From positions 1,798,001-1,862,000 of the forward strand of contig NZ_CP069354.1 in assembly GCF_016864375.1 (NCBI RefSeq): a stretch of DNA of 64,000 nucleotides. The letters run 5' to 3'. This DNA comes from Microvirga sp. VF16 (GTDB taxonomy: Bacteria; Pseudomonadota; Alphaproteobacteria; Rhizobiales; Beijerinckiaceae). Positions 18,467 to 25,546 of this stretch are shown one piece after another (the stretch's first letter is position 1; each line of letters starts with the position of its first letter). Made by a program: the position numbers and the translations under genes. Below the pieces are notes generated by a model. The model was not told the origin of the DNA, did no database searches, and saw nothing but the letters and a program-made list of their open reading frames with translations.

Positions 18467-18901
18467 TCAGGCTCCTGTATCGAACACCAGTCCTGCTGCT
18501 TCGATCCCGCCGGCCGCGGCAATTTCATCGTTGTCGGAGGTATCCCCGGAGACGCCCACGGATCCGAGAACTTGGCCTTGGGCATCCTTGATCAGGACGC
18601 CGCCCGGAACCGGCACGAGCTGCCCGCCGACCGCATGGGTCGCCGAGGCCACGAAATAGGGACGGTCGGTAGCCATTTTGTGAAGAGCGCGGGAGCCGAC
18701 CCCGAGCGCCAGGGCACCATAGGCCTTGCCCATGGCGATCTCGGCCCGTTTCAGGCTGGTGCCGTCCTCCGACAGGAGCGTCTTGACGGCGCCGCGGGCG
18801 TCATAGACGACGACGGAAAGTGGCTTGAAGGACTTTTCCCGCGCGGTCTTGAGGGTGGCGGTGGCAATTTTCTGGGCCGTTTCAAGGGTGAGTTCGGTCA
18901 C
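18467..18901 (-). CDS. GlcG/HbpS-family heme-binding-like protein
   Basis: A 144-residue protein of the GlcG/HbpS (DUF336) family. The pattern LETAQKIATATLKTAREKSFKPLSVVVYDARGAVKTLLSEDGTS, then FVASATHAVGGQLVPVPGGVLI and GVSGDTSDNDEIAAAGGIEAAGL is the standard family signature. No signal peptide is visible. It is 45 bases downstream of puuD on the same strand and so probably in its operon; HbpS-like proteins are often found beside oxidoreductases, and a role with the PuuD heme or with redox sensing is an inference. Confidence 0.85.
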   Translation of the reverse strand: MTELTLETAQKIATATLKTAREKSFKPLSVVVYDARGAVKTLLSEDGTSLKRAEIAMGKAYGALALGVGSRALHKMATDRPYFVASATHAVGGQLVPVPGGVLIKDAQGQVLGSVGVSGDTSDNDEIAAAGGIEAAGLVFDTGA

Positions 18902-18946
18902 TCGATTCCTCCATTGGTTGTCATTGTTGGTGCGGTCTGCACGGAT

Positions 18947-20173
18947 TTAGCGAGTGGCCGTTTCCTTGGCCGCGAGCCAGGTTGCCACAGCCTTGCGCTC
19001 GTCCAGGGTCATCTCGGTGATGTTGTTGGGCGGCATGGCGTGGGTCAGCACACTCTGGATGCGGATGATCTCCGCATGGCGGGCGATCTCCTCCGGCGTG
19101 TCGAGACGCACGCCTTTCGGCGCCGTGGCGATGCCATCCCAGACGGGCTCGGCCGCATGGCACATGGAGCAGCGGGACTGGATCGCGAGCACGGCTTCAT
19201 CGAAGGATGCCGTAACGGCCGGAGGCGTCGCATCCACGGGAGCTGCTGCCAGGTTGGCGTTGCCGGGTTTGCCGAGGATCGAAAGCCAGATCGCGAGAGC
19301 GACGGAAGCCGCGGCGACGCCCCAGGTCCACCAGGGCGAGCCCTTGCCCGCATGCTGCGAGTTGAAGAAGTGCCGGATGACCGCGCCCGCGATGACGATC
19401 AGCCCGATGATGGCGACCGCGTAGTGCGACGACCACGCGAGCGGGTAGTGGTTCGACAGCATCAGGAAGATGACCGGCAGGGTCAGGTAGTTGTTGTGCG
19501 TCGAGCGCAGCTTGGCTTCCTTGCCGAGTTTCGGGTCCGGCGAGCGGCCGGCCAGGAGTTCGTCTACTACCTTCTTCTGGTTCGGGATGATGATGAAGAA
19601 GACGCTCGCAGACATCCAGGTGGCGATCATCGCGCCCGTATGGAGAAAGGCGGCGCGGCCGTTGAATACCTGGGTGAAGGCGAAAGCAGCCAGCAGGATA
19701 TAGACAAAGAGCGCGACGCCGAGGACGACGCCGTTCTTGCCCAAGGGAGAGCGGCAGAGACCTTCATAGACGAACCAGCTTACCACGATGCCGCCGATGC
19801 CGATGACGGGCGCTTGCCAAAATTCGAGGGGGCGCACGGCCGGATCGATCGTGTAGAGGTCGGCGTGGAGGTAATAAACCCAGACGATCAGGAAGAACCC
19901 GCTGATCCAGGTGGAATAGCTCTCCCACTTGAACCACGTGAGTTCCTTCGGCAGTTCGGGTGGCGCAACGAGATACTTGCGCATGTTGTAGAACCCGCCG
20001 CCATGGACCTGCCACGCCTCGCCGCCGACGCCCTCGGGCAGCCCTTCCCGCTTCTTCAGGCTGAGATCCAGATGGATGAAATAGAAGGACGAGCCGATCC
20101 AGGCGATGGCCGTAATCACATGGACCCAGCGGATGATCTGGCTGATCCATTCGGAAATTTGCGGGTCGATCAT
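18947..20173 (-). CDS. puuD: Urate hydroxylase PuuD (membrane urate oxidase with cytochrome c domain)
   Basis: A 408-residue inner-membrane protein. The N-terminal urate oxidase N domain (about 1-300) has about eight membrane spans and starts SEWISQIIRWVHVITAIAWIGSSF, with His residues in the spans. The C-terminal domain (about 324-408) is a c-type cytochrome with the heme motif CSMCH (335-339) and a distal Met in THAMPPNNITEMT. PuuD oxidises urate to 5-hydroxyisourate and passes electrons to the respiratory chain, unlike soluble oxygen-dependent uricase. It is divergent from uraH, and the intergenic region holds two palindromic repeats. Confidence 0.93.
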   Translation of the reverse strand: MIDPQISEWISQIIRWVHVITAIAWIGSSFYFIHLDLSLKKREGLPEGVGGEAWQVHGGGFYNMRKYLVAPPELPKELTWFKWESYSTWISGFFLIVWVYYLHADLYTIDPAVRPLEFWQAPVIGIGGIVVSWFVYEGLCRSPLGKNGVVLGVALFVYILLAAFAFTQVFNGRAAFLHTGAMIATWMSASVFFIIIPNQKKVVDELLAGRSPDPKLGKEAKLRSTHNNYLTLPVIFLMLSNHYPLAWSSHYAVAIIGLIVIAGAVIRHFFNSQHAGKGSPWWTWGVAAASVALAIWLSILGKPGNANLAAAPVDATPPAVTASFDEAVLAIQSRCSMCHAAEPVWDGIATAPKGVRLDTPEEIARHAEIIRIQSVLTHAMPPNNITEMTLDERKAVATWLAAKETATR

Positions 20174-20205
20174 GCAGTCACTTGAGCGGTGAAGGAATGC
20201 GTAGC

Positions 20206-20325
20206 CTAGCGCATCGCGCGGAAAAGTGGACCCGGTTTTCCGCTCAGAGCGATGCGCCAGTCAAGAAGACGAGCATCAGATTGATCCTGAAAGTGGATTC
20301 CACTTTCAGGATCAATCTGATGCTC
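20206..20325. repeat. Family A composite of two intergenic palindromes
   Basis: This lies in the 322-base gap between puuD and uraH. The first palindrome (20206-20258) has perfect 9-base outer arms at 20209-20217 and 20249-20257 and perfect 8-base inner arms at 20218-20225 and 20236-20243. After a 12-base linker, the second (20271-20325) has perfect 26-base arms (20271-20296 and 20300-20325) around a 3-base loop. The same two elements and a similar linker occur in reverse order near 26.9 kb. It would form very stable hairpins in DNA or RNA. No protein-coding sense is seen. Confidence 0.85.
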
Positions 20326-20495
20326 GCGGCGGCGATCCCTTTTGCGAAAGGCCGGTTTCGGGCTTTTTCAACAGGAGCCCTGTTCCGGAAAACCGACATT
20401 TCCGCAACTAGACTTATGGATGCGGCTTGACGCCAGGGCACGGGCCCGAAAGATTTCCGAAGGCCAACGAAGCTGTTCTCCACCCGCGAGGTTTC

Positions 20496-20849
20496 ATGGG
20501 ACACCTGTCCACCCACGTTCTGGATACCGCCAACGGCAAGCCCGCACGCGGTATCGCCATTGAGCTTTTCGCCATCGAGGGCGAGAAGCGCCGTTCGATC
20601 CTGCAGACGACAACCAATGCCGACGGACGCACGGACGCGCCTTTGATGATCAATGAAGCATTCCACACAGGAACCTACGAGCTTGTCTTCGCGGTCGGGG
20701 CCTATTTCAGAGCCCTCGGCACGGCGACGGCCGATCCGCCATTTCTGGATGTCGTACCGATCCGTTTCACAATCGCAGAGCCCGACGGGCATTATCACGT
20801 TCCGCTCCTCGTTTCGCCCTGGAGCTATTCCACCTATCGAGGAAGCTGA
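20496..20849 (+). CDS. uraH: 5-hydroxyisourate hydrolase (transthyretin-related)
   Basis: A 117-residue cytoplasmic enzyme that hydrolyses 5-hydroxyisourate to OHCU. It has the N-terminal LSTHVLDT motif with the catalytic His, the TNADGRTDAPL segment with the catalytic Arg, GHYHVPLLVSPWSYSTYRGS at the C-terminus and the diagnostic YRGS tetrapeptide. The start at 20496 gives the standard family length; an upstream extension to 20427 would add residues without similarity. It is the first gene of a plus-strand pair with puuE-uraD, 2 bases apart. Confidence 0.94.
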   Translation: MGHLSTHVLDTANGKPARGIAIELFAIEGEKRRSILQTTTNADGRTDAPLMINEAFHTGTYELVFAVGAYFRALGTATADPPFLDVVPIRFTIAEPDGHYHVPLLVSPWSYSTYRGS

Positions 20850-20851
20850 CC

Positions 20852-22294
20852 TTGCCTGAGACATCCTATCCCCGCGACCTCGTCGGCTACGGCCGCAATC
20901 CGCCCCATCCGCGCTGGCCGAACGGGGCTCGGATCTGCGTCCAGTTCGTGATCAACTACGAAGAGGGCGGCGAGAACAACATCCTCCATGGCGACCGGGC
21001 ATCCGAGGCATTCCTGTCGGAGATCGTGGGCGCACAACCCTGGCTCGGCCAGCGGCACATGAGTATGGAGTCGATCTACGAATACGGCTCCCGCGCCGGC
21101 TTCTGGCGCCTGTGGCGGATGTTCACGGAGCGCAACCTGCCTGTGACCATCTATGGCGTCGCCACGGCCCTCATGCGCAATCCGGAGGCAGTCGCCGCCA
21201 TGAAGGAGGCCGATTGGGAGATCGCGAGCCATGGGCTCAAGTGGATCGACTACCGAGACTTCTCGGCGGAAGAGGAGCGGGCGCACATGAAGGAGGCGAT
21301 CCGCATCCACACGGCAGTGACGGGCGAGCGGCCTCTCGGCTGGTATACGGGACGCACCTCGGAGCATACCAACCGCCTCGTGGCGGAGGAGGGCGGTTTT
21401 CTCTATAGCGCCGACTCTTATGCGGACGAGATGCCGTATTGGGAGCAGCACAGTGAGCGGCAACAGTTGATCGTGCCCTATACGCTCGATGCCAACGACA
21501 TGCGCTTTGCGACCCCGCAGGGTTTCAATGCGGGCGATCAGTTCTTCGCTTATCTGAAGGACAGCTTCGACACGCTCTATGCGGAAGGCGAAACCGCGCC
21601 GAAGATGATGTCGGTCGGCCTCCATTGCCGCCTCGTCGGCCGTCCGGGACGGGCCGCGGCCCTCGCTCGCTTCCTGGATTATGTTGCCTCACACGAGAAT
21701 GTCTGGGTGGCGCGTCGCATCGACATTGCGCGCCACTGGATCCGCCATCATCGTCCGGTCGATTTGAAGCCGAGCCGCATGAGCCGGATGTTGTTCGTCG
21801 AACTGTTCGGAGACATCTTCGAGCATTCGCCCTGGATTGCCGAACGCACTTTCGATGCCGGCCTGACGACAGGGCAGGACACGGCGGAGGGGCTACATGC
21901 CGCCATGGTCCAGGTGCTCTCGGAGGCGACCCGCGAACAGAAGCTGGCGCTGATCAACGCCCACCCCGATCTCGCCGGGCGCCTGAAGCTTGCCGATCTC
22001 ACGGCGGATTCCCGCAACGAGCAATCCTCCGCGGGTCTCGACAGCCTGACGGAGGCTGAGCGCGATCGCTTCCTGAAGTTGAACGATGCCTACAAGCAAA
22101 AATTCGGCTTCCCCTTCATCATGGCGGTGAAGGGCCGCTCGAAGGACGAGATCCTCGCCGCGTTCGAGGAGCGGCTGGATCATGAGCAGGACATAGAATT
22201 CGAAACGGCCATCGAACAGATCGAGCTGATCGCGCTGCTCCGGCTCAAGGATCGCCTGCCGTCGCTGGCCGATGTGTTCTCAAGCCTGGCCTGA
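20852..22294 (+). CDS. puuE: Bifunctional allantoinase PuuE - OHCU decarboxylase UraD fusion
   Basis: A 480-residue fusion. Residues about 1-305 are PuuE, the polysaccharide-deacetylase-like allantoinase, recognised by YPRDLVGYGRNPPHPRWPNGARI (6-28), INYEEGGENNILHGD, DWEIASHGLKWIDY and GWYTGRTSEHTNRLV. Residues about 320-480 are OHCU decarboxylase: FVELFGDIFEHSPWIAERTF, LINAHPDLAGRL with the catalytic His, and KFGFPFIMAVKGRS. The start is TTG with GAGGAAG upstream; PuuE proteins normally begin just before YPRDL, and the next ATG is some 70 codons on. The two activities are successive: OHCU to S-allantoin (UraD), then to allantoate (PuuE). Confidence 0.93.
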   Translation: MPETSYPRDLVGYGRNPPHPRWPNGARICVQFVINYEEGGENNILHGDRASEAFLSEIVGAQPWLGQRHMSMESIYEYGSRAGFWRLWRMFTERNLPVTIYGVATALMRNPEAVAAMKEADWEIASHGLKWIDYRDFSAEEERAHMKEAIRIHTAVTGERPLGWYTGRTSEHTNRLVAEEGGFLYSADSYADEMPYWEQHSERQQLIVPYTLDANDMRFATPQGFNAGDQFFAYLKDSFDTLYAEGETAPKMMSVGLHCRLVGRPGRAAALARFLDYVASHENVWVARRIDIARHWIRHHRPVDLKPSRMSRMLFVELFGDIFEHSPWIAERTFDAGLTTGQDTAEGLHAAMVQVLSEATREQKLALINAHPDLAGRLKLADLTADSRNEQSSAGLDSLTEAERDRFLKLNDAYKQKFGFPFIMAVKGRSKDEILAAFEERLDHEQDIEFETAIEQIELIALLRLKDRLPSLADVFSSLA

Positions 22295-22371
22295 CCGGAA
22301 CCCTTGGAACGACCGCGCGTCTTCATCTCAGCTTGGCCATCGTGAGCCAGGCGGAGCACCAGGAGGATGAC

Positions 22372-22818
22372 ATGGGTCTGTTCAAATTCATCAAGGAGGC
22401 AGGCGCCAAGATCTTTGGTGGAAGTGCAGCGGCCGCGACTCCGGAAAAGCTGCAGGAGGAGGTCAAGGGTCACGGGTTCGACGCGACCAAGCTCGGAATT
22501 CAGGTCGAAGGCGACAAGGTGAAACTCTCGGGCCAAGCCACCAATCAGGAGGAGGCCGAGAAGATCATTCTCTCTCTTGGCAACACCTATGGCGTGGCCG
22601 AGGTCGACACTTCGGAACTCAAGGTCCAGCAGCCCTCTGCAGCCTCGACCATGTACACGGTCCAGAAAGGCGACACCCTCTGGGAGATCGCCGAGAAGCA
22701 TTACGGCAAGGGTAAGGGCGCGAAATATACCGAAATCGTCAAGGCCAACTCCCCGCCGGTCAAGGATCCGGACATGATCCAGCCGGGCTGGGTTCTGCGG
22801 ATTCCACCGCTCGCCTGA
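22372..22818 (+). CDS. kbp: BON-LysM potassium-binding-protein-like (Kbp/YgaU)
   Basis: A 148-residue protein that matches Kbp/YgaU in size and design. Residues 1-20 (MGLFKFIKEAGAKIFGG) are the typical N-terminus, residues about 27-85 are a BON domain (GFDATKLGIQVEGDKVKLSGQATNQEEAEK), and residues about 95-147 are a LysM domain (YTVQKGDTLWEIAEKHYGKG). There is no signal peptide, so it is cytoplasmic like E. coli Kbp, which binds potassium. Start 22372 follows a strong AGGAGG site. Confidence 0.9.
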   Translation: MGLFKFIKEAGAKIFGGSAAAATPEKLQEEVKGHGFDATKLGIQVEGDKVKLSGQATNQEEAEKIILSLGNTYGVAEVDTSELKVQQPSAASTMYTVQKGDTLWEIAEKHYGKGKGAKYTEIVKANSPPVKDPDMIQPGWVLRIPPLA

Positions 22819-22836
22819 AGAGCGATTGATTGCGCT

Positions 22837-22877
22837 CCTCCCTGCGAAGCCGGTATGAGTGCTTCATCGCAGGGAGG
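22837..22877 (+). promoter_or_regulatory. Hairpin that buries the rhodanese ribosome-binding site
   Basis: Perfect 11-base inverted repeats at 22837-22847 and 22867-22877 flank a 19-base loop. The right arm contains the AGGGAGG Shine-Dalgarno of the gene starting at 22885, so in the folded mRNA the site would be base-paired. It may also act as a weak terminator for the upstream gene, but no U-tract follows. Confidence 0.55.
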
Positions 22878-22884
22878 AATTTGC

Positions 22885-23202
22885 ATGAGTGAAGCGCCAA
22901 GAGTCATCGATCTCGACCGGGACGCCATCAAGCAGGGGCTTCGCGAAGGGGCGCTCGTGCTGGTCGACGTTCGCGAGCCCCATGAGTTCGCCGCTGGGCA
23001 CATCCCGGGGGCCGTCTCGCACCCGCTTTCGTCCTTCGATCCGTCTGCTCTGCCCGAAGGGAAGCGAATCGTCTTTTCCTGCGCGGCCGGCGTTCGGTCG
23101 GTGAGGGCCCTCGAATTCGCACAGGCATCCGGTCGGGACATTCGCGAACATTACAAGGGCGGTTTCAAGGATTGGGCCGCTGCTGGAGAGCCTGTGGAGT
23201 AA
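22885..23202 (+). CDS. Single-domain rhodanese-like protein
   Basis: A 105-residue cytoplasmic rhodanese (sulfurtransferase-fold) domain. It has ALVLVDVREPHEFAAGHIPGAVSHPLSSFDP (the conserved DVRE-hE-xGHIPGA pattern) and the active-site loop CAAGVRS (about residues 71-77), with the Cys that would carry the persulfide. The C-terminal GGFKDWAAAGEPVE is the usual end of the fold. Start 22885 follows GGGAGG. It may work with the adjoining cytochromes in sulfur or redox chemistry, but that is only a neighbour-based guess. Confidence 0.9.
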   Translation: MSEAPRVIDLDRDAIKQGLREGALVLVDVREPHEFAAGHIPGAVSHPLSSFDPSALPEGKRIVFSCAAGVRSVRALEFAQASGRDIREHYKGGFKDWAAAGEPVE

Positions 23203-23338
23203 ACGGGCGACACGGGCACCTCACATAGATTTGTTCTAAAGTGTAGTGCTCAAGCTTGAAGAGATGTGCGCTAATGCCGGCCCGCTGACGATGGTTCGTA
23301 GGGACACCATCGGTCGCACCCAGGAGGGGAAAGAAAAT

Positions 23339-23776
23339 ATGAAGCGTACAATTTTTGTCGCCAGCCTTCTGGCGCTCGGAGTGACGGCCGCTATTGCACA
23401 AAGCAATGTCGTCGAGCAGCGCCAGGGTCTCATGAAGGAGATGGGGGCGCAGACGCGTCCACTTGGCGGCATGCTGCGTGGCCAGGAGCCATTCGACCTG
23501 GCCAAGGCCCAGGCTGGCCTTAAGGTCCTTGCGGCGAATGCCGAGAAAGCCGCCCCGCTCTTCCCCGAGAGCTCCAAGAGCGCCGAGAAGACCGAAGCTC
23601 TCCCGGCCATCTGGGAAAACAAGGCGAAGTTCGATGCGGTCCTGACAAAGCTCCGTACAGATGCCCAGACGGCGATAGCAGCGATCAAGGACGAGGCTTC
23701 CTTCAAGACGGAATTGCCGAAGGTGCTGCAGAACTGCGGCGCCTGCCACAACGATTTCCGGAAGAAGAGCTCTTAA
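23339..23776 (+). CDS. Cytochrome c' (class II c-type cytochrome)
   Basis: A 145-residue periplasmic protein with a signal peptide, MKRTIFVASLLALGVTAAIA, cleaved before QSN. The remainder is a four-helix bundle with a C-terminal heme motif CGACH at 133-137, as in class II cytochromes c (cytochrome c' and c556). The N-terminal VVEQRQGLMKEMGAQ has the RxxxM helix that places the sixth ligand in c556-type members, suggesting low-spin possibility. Such proteins bind NO or carry electrons. Start 23339 gives the signal peptide and follows AGGAGGGG. Confidence 0.9.
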   Translation: MKRTIFVASLLALGVTAAIAQSNVVEQRQGLMKEMGAQTRPLGGMLRGQEPFDLAKAQAGLKVLAANAEKAAPLFPESSKSAEKTEALPAIWENKAKFDAVLTKLRTDAQTAIAAIKDEASFKTELPKVLQNCGACHNDFRKKSS

Positions 23777-23794
23777 GGGCAATCGGCTCAGAAT

Positions 23795-23823
23795 GGGCGG
23801 CCTCTGGGCCGCCCGTTTCATTT
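23795..23823 (+). terminator. Rho-independent terminator after cytochrome c'
   Basis: A perfect 8-base stem (23795-23802 with 23807-23814), loop TCTG, followed by GTTTCATTT. It sits 19 bases after the cytochrome c' stop and just before the diheme cytochrome start, so it may reduce rather than abolish read-through. Confidence 0.75.
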
Positions 23824-23835
23824 GGAGAAGAGGCG

Positions 23836-24786
23836 ATGCGTAAGGCGATCCTGGGTCTTTTGGTTCTGGCCATCATTGGGGCGCTGGCCTTCTGGGGTCT
23901 GACCTCCCCGGCGGCCTATGCCCTCATCCGCGGCGACAACCAAGTCTCTCCTGCGACGTCGGCCGGTTCGACACGTCAGCCCAACCTGGAGAACGGCCGC
24001 ACCTTGTTCTTCGCCGGAGGCTGCACCTCCTGCCATGCGGTGCCCAATCAGGCCGATAAGCTGCGGCTCGGCGGCGGGTATGCCTTGAAATCTCCCTTCG
24101 GCACATTCCACATTCCGAATATCTCGCCCCATAAGCAGGACGGCATCGGCTCCTGGACCACGGCTGATTTCGTCCGCGCCATGCGCGAGGGTGTTTCGCC
24201 CGATGGCCGCCATTACTATCCGGCTTTCCCCTATGCGAGCTATCAGCGGATGAGTCCCGAAGATCTTGCAGATATCTTCGCGTTCATCATGACACTGGCG
24301 CCTGTCGAAGGGCGCGCTCCCGATCACGAGCTGCCTTTCCCCTATAATATTCGCCGCGGTCTCGGTCTGTGGAAGCTCGCCTTCCTGGACGGGCAGCTCT
24401 TCCGGCCGGACCCGTCTAAGTCCGCGAGCTTGAATCGGGGAGCCTATCTGGTGAACGGGCCGGGGCATTGCGCCGAGTGCCACAGCGAGCGCAACGCCGC
24501 AGGGGCCATCATCGAGGATCGGCGTTTCGCCGGCGGGCCCGATCCGGAGGGCGGCAGGAGCACTGTTCCCAACATCACCCCTCATCCGAGCGGTATCGGG
24601 GGCTGGACGGCGGATGACCTCACGACCCTGCTGAAAACTGGCGAGACACCGAATTTCGACACGGTGGGCGGACCGATGGGGGCTGTCGTGGCCAATACGG
24701 CGCAGCTTCCCGATGCGGATCGGCAGGCCATAGCTGAATACCTGCTGGCTCTGCCGCCACGGCAAGGCTTCAAGAAGCCTGAATAG
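23836..24786 (+). CDS. Membrane-anchored diheme cytochrome c
   Basis: A 316-residue protein with an N-terminal hydrophobic anchor or uncleaved signal (residues about 4-22) and two class I cytochrome c domains. Heme motifs are CTSCH at 63-67 and CAECH at 212-216. The pattern FHIPNISPHKQDGIGSWTTADFVRAMREGVSPDGRHYYPAFPYASYQRMS, with a distal Met, is typical of the diheme subunits related to those of membrane dehydrogenases (alcohol, gluconate or sugar types), but no dehydrogenase subunit is nearby. It probably accepts electrons from an unlinked enzyme, or from PuuD-like or sulfur oxidation; this remains open. Confidence 0.88.
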   Translation: MRKAILGLLVLAIIGALAFWGLTSPAAYALIRGDNQVSPATSAGSTRQPNLENGRTLFFAGGCTSCHAVPNQADKLRLGGGYALKSPFGTFHIPNISPHKQDGIGSWTTADFVRAMREGVSPDGRHYYPAFPYASYQRMSPEDLADIFAFIMTLAPVEGRAPDHELPFPYNIRRGLGLWKLAFLDGQLFRPDPSKSASLNRGAYLVNGPGHCAECHSERNAAGAIIEDRRFAGGPDPEGGRSTVPNITPHPSGIGGWTADDLTTLLKTGETPNFDTVGGPMGAVVANTAQLPDADRQAIAEYLLALPPRQGFKKPE

Positions 24787-24822
24787 GTTGGGGATAGCCT
24801 GGGGATGGATTGAGGACAGGCC

Positions 24823-25440
24823 TCAATCCATTACGGCGGCTTTCAGGATGCAGACCATGGTAGCGCGGCCGGGCGCATCGCCGATGCAGCGCACCGAATG
24901 GGGACGGTCGCAGCGGTAGCGCAGGCTTTCTCCTGCCTTCGCCTGTTGGATCACGCCGCCGACCTCGACCTCGAACTCTCCCTCCAGGACGGACAGGCAC
25001 TCCACCGAGCCACGCTGGTGGCTGTCGGAATCGAGCACGCCGCCCGGCTCAGACTGCACATCGTACCATTGCAGCCATTCGATGGTCTTGAGCCAGCCGA
25101 TGATGGCCAGACACATCTTGCCATCTTCGGAAACGAGGATCGGGGTGTCCGCCTTGGAGGATTTCTCGATGAAGGGTTCCTCGTCGCCGGAGGCGAGAAC
25201 CCGCTCGATCGAGACGTCTAGGGCCTGGCTCAGCCGCCAGATGGTGGCGAGCGTCGGGTTGGTCTCGTTGCGCTCGATCTGGCTGATGATCGACTTGGCG
25301 ACGCCGGACTGCTCGGCCAATTCTGACAGAGACAGGTTGTAGGCCTTGCGAAGCCGCTGGATCGTCTTGCCCATGTTGCCGGAGAGAACCTGTGCGCCTG
25401 CTTCCAGGTCCCGGCTCCGTTCTTTGCCCTCGACGCCCAT
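24823..25440 (-). CDS. XRE-family transcriptional regulator with cupin sensor domain
   Basis: A 205-residue protein. The HTH_3 domain (about residues 24-82) reads MGKTIQRLRKAYNLSLSELAEQSGVAKSIISQIERNETNPTLATIWRLSQALDVS; the C-terminal cupin_2 domain (about 125-200) includes SHQRGSVECLSVLEGEFEVEVGGVIQQAKAGESLRYRCDRPHSVR. This HTH-cupin design is used by regulators of amino-acid, polyamine or other small-molecule metabolism. An ATG at the MGKTIQ position could be an alternative shorter start. Likely target is itself or the adjacent DMT transporter gene on the same strand upstream. Confidence 0.9.
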   Translation of the reverse strand: MGVEGKERSRDLEAGAQVLSGNMGKTIQRLRKAYNLSLSELAEQSGVAKSIISQIERNETNPTLATIWRLSQALDVSIERVLASGDEEPFIEKSSKADTPILVSEDGKMCLAIIGWLKTIEWLQWYDVQSEPGGVLDSDSHQRGSVECLSVLEGEFEVEVGGVIQQAKAGESLRYRCDRPHSVRCIGDAPGRATMVCILKAAVMD

Positions 25441-25463
25441 GACTGCCTCTGTGCTGAAAAAGA

Positions 25464-25475
25464 GAACGTTCGTTC
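25464..25475. promoter_or_regulatory. Possible operator upstream of the XRE-cupin gene
   Basis: A perfect 8-base palindrome, GAACGTTC (25464-25471), is followed at once by another GTTC, 24 bases before the XRE-cupin start. Its position suits autoregulation. It does not have the 7-base spacing of the alphaproteobacterial LexA box. Confidence 0.3.
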
Positions 25476-25546
25476 CTCAAAACGGTTGTGGGGTAATCGA
25501 CCCTATGGGTCAAGCACCTGAGACGCCACGGCCTTTTCTTTTCGGC

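Noticed and set aside
25464..25475. LexA box upstream of the XRE-cupin gene
   Set aside because: GAAC/GTTC half sites are adjacent rather than 7 bases apart and inverted rather than direct.
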